Origin: Yponomeuta sedellus
Lineage: Eukaryota; Arthropoda; Insecta; Lepidoptera; Yponomeutidae
Length of the DNA: 64,000 bases
Reading direction: 5' to 3'
Assembly: GCA_934045075.1 (NCBI GenBank)
Contig: OW203725.1
Coordinates: 21,046,214-21,110,213 of the forward strand
Part shown: positions 57,322 to 64,000 of the stretch, one piece after another
Numbering within the stretch: position 1 is the stretch's first letter
Layout: every line of letters starts with the position of its first letter
Position numbers and translations under genes: made by a program
The notes under the pieces: generated by a model
What the model saw: the letters and a program-made list of their open reading frames with translations, nothing else
Told to the model about the DNA's origin: nothing
The model's database searches: none

Positions 57322-57372
57322 AGAGCGCTGGCACGGATAGCCAGAGGTCGCGGATTCGAATCCCGGCATGGC
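57322..57372 (+). repeat. tRNA-like SINE scrap
   Basis: 'gagcgctggcacggatagcc' with 'gaggtcgcggattcgaatcc' only. Confidence 0.6.
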
Positions 57373-57514
57373 ACACTGGTTCCACGCCCTAAGAGTAGCG
57401 GTCATAGGGTTTCGCGATAATAATGACTGTCGTTGTCATAGCTGATTATTATTATTATGGTGTTTTGTAATACTTTAAGCCATAACACAATAAAAAAAAA
57501 ACAAAATAATCTTA

Positions 57515-57552
57515 AAAAGCTTATTTTATTTACAAAATTATGCATTTTTATT
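57515..57552 (-). promoter_or_regulatory. Candidate polyadenylation signals for the RAG1/Transib-like gene
   Basis: On the minus strand AATAAA occurs at about 57525-57530 and AATAAAAA at about 57546-57552, 300 bp downstream of the stop codon. A T-rich stretch follows. Suitable as the 3' end of the transcript; not proven. Confidence 0.4.
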
Positions 57553-57851
57553 ACACTTAAAAGAAGGTTTGCAACTTAATAACTATTAAACCTTACTATT
57601 TACATTTTATATTACAAATAAAGTAAATACTTAACTAACATCTAAGTACAAACACACAATTGGACAAAAAATATTATATTTACATAATAGGAGTTATGTA
57701 AAAAATAACATAAATACCTATCTTATTTTTTACATTTTTTCCTAAACCGACAACAAATTTAATACTTCTTTTGATAGAATAGACTTCTTCTTCTGTGGTA
57801 ACCTTCTTAAACTAGAAATATAAGGATCCGAATTAAGGAGAAGTCTATGTA

Positions 57852-59289
57852 TCAAGTCGGTGTTTGTGACAACCCGAGACATTTAGTCTTGAAATAAGCT
57901 TCTTCTTGCACAGAAAGGTCTTTGGATTCTTTGGCAAATTGGAATCGAATAGGCCTACAATACCTGGTGGAAGAAGGGCGCGGATTTTTCCAAACTATTT
58001 GATCTGGGTCGGAGGTATTGGACTTACAAACCAATTGAAGAGGACAATATGAAGTAACAAACATACTGCCATCATCATCGATACCAGAATCTCCAAAAAT
58101 CTGTTTATATTCGCTGTGCCCCGTACTCCCATCGAAACCCCATTTTCCAATCAAAACAAATTCTTTATTAGGGTCAATATTATTCAAAACGGGTTTTTGG
58201 GATTCTAGTATCCGGCAAGCAGTATGATCTAACAATGATTGTAATTCTACTTCAGCAGATGATTCCGTGATAAACTCTTGCGATGGATAGCACCGCTTCT
58301 TAGCTTCTAACACTTTTTGATAAGATGGTAATGCATTAGGTGATTTTGCATTAACGAAGTCTTTCACCAAAAGATACTGATGTTTAGTCAGTTTTGTCTC
58401 ATTTATAAGAGACAAGACTTCGTCAGTGCTGAAATTTAAAGATGCAGCGGCGTTAGATAGACTAGAATCGTCCAACAAAGAATTTATCGCAGAACTGTCT
58501 ACTTTACTTAACTCTGCAAGCCTGCGGCGTTTTGATCTCTTGCTACATTCCTCAAAGTCCTTCCTGTGCTGGTGCTGTTGGGTGCTTGTCGAAGCTTCTG
58601 CTGCTGGCCGTTGGGTGTTGTGGCTCCCTACTGTTGCACAAGTTGGCAGAACGCAAACTTCAATTTCGTTCAGCCAGTCTCCGTACTTAGAGACCATGCG
58701 AGAATGGTTGCGCGTGACTTGCTTCCAAATTGCTACCAATCTTGTACAAACTTTAGTAACTCTTTTTTCCAAGTCATCAGCAATGTAATTCTCAACATCA
58801 GGCAGCAATTGTATTAGGTCTCGAAAAACTCGATGCCAACGCTCCAGTTCAGATTTGCTGTCTTTAATAGACAGCCAAGTATCTAGTACAAGCATTCTTT
58901 TGAAAGAACACTTAATACTAGTACCTAAAACAAAATAAAAATACGTTAAAAGCGGATCAAAATAGATACATGTTTCGTAGCAAGTGCTACGCGCCTGCTA
59001 CGCGTTCAGGCGCGCGGCGTAGCACCTGGCTGCACCTTACAGACGCAGCATGACGCAGCTAAATTTGGAGAGGCCTAGTAGTAGACATTGTAACCCATAT
59101 TTCTATACCAAATTGAATGGTACAAGTAGGTACAAACATAAGTAAAAGCTTCAACGTAAAAAATATACAGACATAAATACATAAAAAATGCCACGTTGGC
59201 GTAGCACTCTATTTAAAAAAAAAATGTAGAAGGAAAAGGCAAAATAGTAAAGTAAATTAATAATACATACCTGTGACTTCAAATTCCAT
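57852..59289 (-). CDS. RAG1/Transib-superfamily-like protein, truncated core, two exons
   Basis: Exon 1 is 59289-59271 (MEFEVT plus a split Gly), the intron is 59270-58925 (gtatgt...tttag), and exon 2 is 58924-57852; 363 codons in all. The N-terminal 90 residues are helical and Trp-rich with no known domain. A Ser/Gln-rich linker holds a nuclear-localisation-like SKRSKRRRL at about 134-142. From about residue 184 the sequence has LTKHQYLLVKDF, SYQKVLEAKKRCYP and SLLDHTACRI, then KWGFDGSTGHSEYKQIF (Asp271), then NPRPSSTRYCRPIRFQF. In Transib transposases and RAG1 a similar order precedes and includes the first catalytic Asp of the RNase H-like core. The second Asp and the Glu are not present, so DNA cleavage by this protein alone is not expected. 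It could be a domesticated fragment, a truncated transposon or a regulator. Codon use is coherent and there are no internal stops. Family assignment is from memory of motifs. Confidence 0.65.
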
Positions 59290-59551
59290 TGTAAAATAGC
59301 AGGTCACAGACAAGTTGGAACTTAAACACACGCGTCGCGTCTTGGGCTAATTAAAGCACTTGGTGATAACAGGTTGATGACTAATTACTTGTGTTCACTT
59401 CGGATGCCGAAAAAGGAATGTTGGGAACAATAGATTGCGAAACCTTTTATACCCTCAGGTAGTATGACAATTAGTGGGTAACTGAGCCAGATATCATGGC
59501 TTAGCTCAGTCATTGCCATCCGAGTCCTATGACCTACTACGGTACCACCGT

Positions 59552-59592
59552 GCATGGGTGAAATTTTTAGCCTCTAAATAGGTTTTTAAACC
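59552..59592 (+). repeat. tRNA-like SINE scrap (3' part)
   Basis: 'gcatgggtgaaatttttagc' with 'ctctaaataggttttta', upstream of the gene above. Confidence 0.55.
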
Positions 59593-59904
59593 TTTAAATT
59601 TGCACGGAACCCTCTGTGCGTGAGTCCAAATTGCTTTTGTTATAACTTTTATTGCACTCAAACAAGTGTGCAATATAATATGGTGGACCTACTGCCAGCC
59701 TAATGCAACATCCAAAATCTTCAGATGTGCTTTGACTAACTCCTTTACTTTTTGAAGAAAGGGGTCACGTGTCACGACGAAGATGTAATGAATTCCCAGC
59801 TCGCTTTTGTTGAAAGTGGGTTAAGACACAATAGTTGACAAACTTGACTGAAATAAAACTGCAGCTGAGGACGCCAACGACTAAAAGTTAGTCTGTGAAT
59901 TTGT
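59593..59904. other. No gene recognised
   Basis: Near its start 'tgcacggaaccctctgtgcg' is a scrap of the 'GGTTCCGTA' family. Confidence 0.4.
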
Positions 59905-60025
59905 AATAAAAACTGTTTTTACACGGATTTCACTCGTTTATTTTACATTTCTACAACGTAAAACGTCGGGATATTGTAAAAATTTAATATAAACGAGTAA
60001 ACTCCGTGTAAAAACAGTTTTTATT
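59905..60025. mobile_element. 121-bp MITE, perfect 23-bp TIRs
   Basis: 59905-59927 and 60003-60025 are exact complements (outer 'aataaaaactgtttttacac'). The adjoining 'actcgttta' / 'taaacgagt' extends the symmetry. Confidence 0.75.
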
Positions 60026-60259
60026 ATGTAGTGCTCGTGTTAACCTTAGAAAATACTGTAAATTTGTATTAGTAATTTTAATTATTTGTCAAGACAGCAC
60101 CAGATATAAAATTAATCTTAATAAGTAACAACAACTCAGCGTAGTCTATTAGTTTCCAATAAAATGTTACAGAAATAGACTAGATTTTTTTTAGATAGAG
60201 TTTTCAGAATGCTGTTGTCGCTGGACCTGAAACCATTCACTAATTGGGAAGGAACACAT

Positions 60260-60508
60260 GGTGAGGCGCTGGTGGCTAAGTCGAACCGACTGATTGGAAT
60301 CAATCACTTGAGTGAAGCACCAACAGGCACCGTCAGGTGCAGGATGGCTGACCGTCCTGTGACTACCTCTAATGGCATTTTTTCCGAGCGCTTCCGTGCA
60401 AGGTACCTTAAGTCGTTGGTGCCGGCTGTCTTGTAATGGTCATGTCATGTCAGAGGCCTCATGGGCGGCTTGATAACTTCTGACAGTAAGACCCGCCACT
60501 GTCTTACT
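60260..60508 (+). mobile_element. 5S rRNA-headed SINE, 3' truncated
   Basis: A head 'ggctaagtcgaaccgactga', 5S-like 'gtgaagcaccaacaggcacc' and 'gtgcaggatggctgaccgtc', then the body to 'gacccgccactgtcttac'. Confidence 0.7.
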
Positions 60509-60700
60509 GAGAAGACTTGGGTTCTTATCAAAGGTTCTAAGCTTTTAGAGCTTGTATTAAAACTTTATTTTCCTAAACAGCGAAAAACGCGGTCGGCCAT
60601 TTTTGTCTATGGTTTGAAGTCCAAAAAATTGTAAACAAAGTTTGATATTAAGTTTTCTGTAAGTGATCTCTGAGCATAGTGAAATAACAACGACGCAACC

Positions 60701-60909
60701 ATGATTTTATCGAATTTACATCCAAAATATACCAATTATCATTATTGCATTGTTCGAGAATGAAAAAACACGTCATTAAAGACCCCAGAAAGTTGTCGAT
60801 TCTTGTACAGTGAAATTAACATTCGAAAAACTTGGCTCAAATTGCCAAAAGAAACCCCGACTCTTTATCAATTGAAACTCGGGTGTATTTGTGTGAAGAT
60901 CACTTTGAT
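60701..60909 (+). pseudogene. Decayed THAP zinc-finger exon with splice donor
   Basis: From the ATG at 60701 the frame reads MILSNLHPKYTNYHYCIVRE, a TGA at 60761-60763, then KNTSLKTPES and INIRKTWLKL. A one-base shift near 60845 leads to AKRNPDSLSIETRVYLCEDHFDV. A Cys at 60746, a stop where the second Cys is expected, the invariant Trp at 60833 and the final C-x2-H (CEDH, 60892-60903) followed by Phe are the THAP C2CH pattern. The exon ends at 60909 with the donor 'gtaagt'. THAP domains bind DNA and occur in P-element transposases and host regulators. The stop and frameshift make this a relic; downstream exons are not found. Confidence 0.65.
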
Positions 60910-61144
60910 GTAAGTCCTAAAATAATCAATGTCCACTGGCTCTGGCTGAAAGATGTTTGTTTACATACTTTAGATGGTTTCAAGATGGCGGATAGCGTTT
61001 TTGAACCTCTTCAAAATTTTTTTTTACTTTGCACATTTTGCAGCCATCCTGCATACTTACTTAGCAAAATCAATATATTTCGGTTTCTTACGTTAAATAC
61101 TATAGGAAATATTCATTCATCGCGTCAAATTTGATACGTGTCAA

Positions 61145-61270
61145 ATAGCGGATTACACTGCAGGAGGCGCTGCTGCCCACCCCCCGGTTTGTGTCCCTTA
61201 GCCGTCTTTTACTACACCCGTGGAAAGAATTTGGGTTGGTGCTATTCTCTAGGCCGACACCACACAGCAA
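61145..61270 (-). repeat. LINE-region fragment, inverse of 13565-13680
   Basis: 'ctgctgcccaccccccggtt' with 'tgtgtcccttagccg' and 'ctattctctaggccgacacc'. Confidence 0.55.
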
Positions 61271-61734
61271 TGAGTATTTACATAGCGAAATTCTCAATTG
61301 AGAAACTGGCCCTTAGTGTCTGTCGTGTCGGCACATCGACTGTATCCCAAAAAAACGAACGGAAGTGATAGCTTCCTGCTACGAGCTCTGCCCTAAAAGG
61401 CCAAAACAAATAATAATTAAAACAGACAATGGAAACGCACGCGCCGGATAACTCCATTACCTTCCCGTTGATTACGAACGCATTCACCGGTGTAACTTTA
61501 ATAGTAACATGTAATTAAGTGCCATTAAGATCTCGTTAAGTCGACTGATTCCATTTGGATAGAGAGCTGCGTGGTTACGCTTTGGAAAGGGGTGTTTGAG
61601 TATACTTTGTCCAAAAAGTGCAGAGATTAAAGAGTAGTTTTGCTCAGACCTTTTATTATTTTTAGACTTTTTCTTTTTATTATGTCTGGTTACTCATAAT
61701 ACAGAGTAATCTAGTTTGGGGACCAGTTTGTGTT

Positions 61735-61912
61735 CTTGAGTGGAGACCGCGACTCGGTAAACGTAGTGTAGGACGCCCTCCGACCAGGTGGTATGACGAT
61801 CTGCGAAAAACTGCAGGCTGATGTTGGATGCGGCAAGCTGAAGACACGGCGCAATGGCGCTCATTAGGGGATGGTTATGTCCAGCAATGGACTACATAAT
61901 ACAGTCTGAAGA
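61735..61912 (+). pseudogene. RTE-like LINE, C-terminal end plus 3' end
   Basis: Encodes VLEWRPRLGKRSVGRPPTRW, then YDDLRKTAG, a stop, CWMRQAEDTAQWRSLGDGYV and QQWT. It is the plus-strand counterpart of 613-830, with an in-frame stop. It ends 'acagtctgaagaag'. A further bare terminus lies at 62078-62130. Confidence 0.75.
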
Positions 61913-62469
61913 AGACCAGGAACTATTTTTGTACACTTTTATAACAATATTTTTTTTTTATTTCTATTTATTATTATTAATACTTTTATTGCACTTAAAT
62001 TTTAACAATGAAACTGTACAATGCGGCGAACTTAATGCCGTAAGCATTTTCTACCAGTTAACCACAGGATAACACAATGTGGCGCTCATTAGGGGAGGGC
62101 TATGTCCAGCAGTGGACTAGTATAGCCTGACGACGAACCGCGGCAGGTAGACGCAATACGAGTAGTTGATAAGCGTGCAAAAAAGAAGAAAACCAATAAA
62201 GTAATGTGCTGTAATCAGATAAGCTTTTATCTTGCAGTTAAAAGCATTATGAAAAAAAAAACTACAGTCATTTCATTAAATAGATGTATTATGCTTAATC
62301 AAAGGTAGTAAACGGTTTTAGTTTTCAATAATACCACTAATAAAGTTTCACTTCCGGTTTCTTGATTTTTTTGACAAACTGTAAGTAGACAAGATACTTT
62401 CATCATATCCAGTCATATTAACCAACTGCAAAAGCAAAAGTGACTGATTGACTGAGAGTGAGTGATTTT

Positions 62470-62825
62470 AAAGCGTTCGTGGCCTAGTCGAACCGAGTGA
62501 TTGGAATCTACCACTTGAGTTAAGCAGCATGCGCGTCAGCTGCAGGGTGATCGTCACGTGACTACCGCTGATGGCATTTTTCCGAGCGCTTCCGTGCTTC
62601 ACAAGGCACGTTAAGCCATTGGTGCCGGCATTCATGTAATGGCAGTCGTAACGCCATGTCAGAGGCCTCATGGGCGGCTTGATAACTTTTGACAGTAAGG
62701 CCCGCCACTATCTTACAATCCTCCACCAACTCGGACATGGCCCCCCTGGTGGAGTCTAGCCTAATCTGCCTGTCATGCAGGAGAGACCCGTGCCCCAGCA
62801 GTGGGGACATACAAGGGTTGATATC
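62470..62825 (+). mobile_element. 5S rRNA-headed SINE, near full length
   Basis: From 'gcgttcgtggcctagtcgaa' through a damaged 5S-like region ('gagttaagcagcatgcgcgt') to 'agcagtggggacatacaagg' and 'gttgatatcga'. Confidence 0.7.
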
Positions 62826-63130
62826 GAGTGATTTTGACTATGATGAAACCTGTAGGTATATTGTGCATTTGACAAATCTATATTTTTTCTTTCTCCGGCA
62901 AATTGTATTAACATTTGTATTGAAGTCTATGCGAATCTCAAGAGTTATATATTTCACATTATGTGTATTTATGCCAAGCAATAATAGTGCAGCCTATGTA
63001 CAATCCCGTTCACTAACATGTAAACATGTTAGAACCGTGTCACATTAACCTCTTCTAGCCTGATGCATGAGAAATTGACTATTTTGACTTTGACAAGGTA
63101 CTCAAGTGTTAATTGTTAAGTGTTAACTTG
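62826..63130. other. No gene recognised
   Basis: Unassigned AT-rich DNA. Confidence 0.35.
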
Positions 63131-63188
63131 AGTTAACCGGTTAAATCGATCATTTCGCATGCGAATTAATCGATTTAACCGGTTAACT
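63131..63188. repeat. Perfect 20-bp inverted repeat with self-palindromic arms
   Basis: 'agttaaccggttaaatcgat' at 63131-63150 and its complement at 63169-63188. Each arm contains the palindrome ttaaccggttaa, and the 18-base loop contains gcatgc. Confidence 0.75.
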
Positions 63189-63620
63189 GGACTTAAAAAG
63201 CCAGTGGGCGTTAGAAAACAACTCCAGAACTTCAAGAACTGTTCTATTCACTATAGGTACTAGCATCCAAGCTCAAAAAGCAAATTAAAGAACTTGTAGT
63301 GTTTATTTTGAAATACACAAATTTTAATTTTAAAGTTTAATTTTTATCGACCATCTAAGCTACTAATGGAGAGCAGAGTTGGAAGGCTTCTGTGCTGTAA
63401 AAAAGTCTATATAGGTATTTAAGCTGTCGCTACTAGACATGACTGTACAGATTACGTTGACAAATAGCTCTTTATTACCTATGCAATGCACATGTTTTTA
63501 TCGCCCTACGCTACGGAAGGAAATGAACTATTAATTCTGGAGACATTAAGTTGCAAAGTGAGTTATTGTTGCAGTAAAAAGTAAGTTTGGACTCCGCCGC
63601 TGAAAACACAATGCAACTGA

Positions 63621-63881
63621 CATGTCGCTCATTTGGCAGAATAATGACGCAAATGTACTTTTTTGCCAATTTGAGTTAAGTATGCCAAAACACCCGAAAT
63701 AACTGTTTACACCTGGGGAAAAAATGACAGTAATGTAGTTTTGTTTTTTATCGCGTGACAGCGCCACTGTCGTTGTGGCATTTTGACAAAGTTCTCTAAC
63801 ACTTCTTAATGAAACAACGGTCTCTCCTGTAAAATTGGAAAAAGTACATTTGCGTAATTATTCTGCCAAATGAGCGATGTG
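63621..63881. mobile_element. MITE, about 48-bp TIRs
   Basis: 'gtcgctcatttggcagaata' with 'atgacgcaaatgtactttt' on the left and its near-complement at 63831-63881 on the right. About 260 bp, no coding capacity. Confidence 0.7.
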
Positions 63882-63924
63882 TTGGGATTAAAATGTGAAA
63901 ATTACATTATTATATTCTTTTTTT

Positions 63925-64000
63925 AATGCACTAACCCGTGCTAAGGACAATTTTAAAAAACCTATTAAGAGGCTAAAAATTCCACCCATGCCGAGATTTG
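63925..64000 (-). mobile_element. tRNA-like SINE, cut by window end
   Basis: 'aatgcactaacccgtgctaa' with 'aggctaaaaattccacccat' is the 3' end of a minus-strand copy that continues outside the window. Confidence 0.7.

Noticed and set aside
58426..58817. Plus-strand frames of 83-120 codons within the RAG1/Transib-like gene
   Set aside because: Shadows of the minus-strand gene, with no motif or splice support of their own.

Overview
This window looks like repeat-rich insect nuclear DNA, most probably from a moth or butterfly. The evidence is eukaryotic gene structure (GT-AG introns, AATAAA signals), AT-rich unique sequence, mariner and Jockey/RTE-type LINE debris, and dispersed repeat families that I associate with Lepidoptera: LINE tails ending in 'caataaagaatattctatc', the 'ggttccgta ... 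gcgagtctgactcgc' repeat, and tRNA-headed SINEs. There is no sign of bacterial operons, CRISPR arrays or phage genes. The species cannot be read from the sequence.

Genes are few. (1) 3053-3548 (+) is a likely internal exon of an extracellular glycoprotein: good splice sites on both sides, seven N-glycosylation sequons and a basic cleavage-like cluster. (2) 57852-59289 (-) is a two-exon gene of 363 codons. It resembles the N-terminal half and the start of the catalytic core of the Transib/RAG1 superfamily and stops before the later catalytic acids. (3) 60701-60909 (+) is a decayed THAP zinc-finger exon ending at a splice donor. (4) 24063-24196 (+) is a weak candidate for a TATA promoter with a short first exon. 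Everything else that encodes protein is transposon debris: Jockey-like reverse transcriptase (6745-7500 and 9525-9752), RTE-like LINE ends (613-830, 36385-36545, 43690-43905, 46833-47020, 61735-61912) and a broken mariner transposase (42166-43211).

Most of the window is a nested pile of repeats. The commonest is a roughly 370-bp element, about twenty copies, whose 5' end resembles the internal promoter half of 5S rRNA (a SINE3-type retroposon) and which falls into two subfamilies. Next is a tRNA-like SINE; seven insertions of it are fold-back palindromes, each flanked by 11-15 bp target duplications. Three other tRNA-headed families, LINE tails, and at least ten inverted-repeat DNA elements or MITEs fill much of the rest.

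Two structures are especially clear. A 2,016-bp DNA transposon (7501-9516) with perfect 26-bp terminal inverted repeats sits in a Jockey-like reverse transcriptase, flanked by an 8-bp duplication; removing it with one duplication copy restores the reading frame. A perfect inverted repeat at 18683-19085 has two 191-bp arms and a 21-base loop. Stretches where I recognise nothing are listed as such. I found no multi-gene system; the novelty is in the repeat structures and the RAG1/Transib-like gene.
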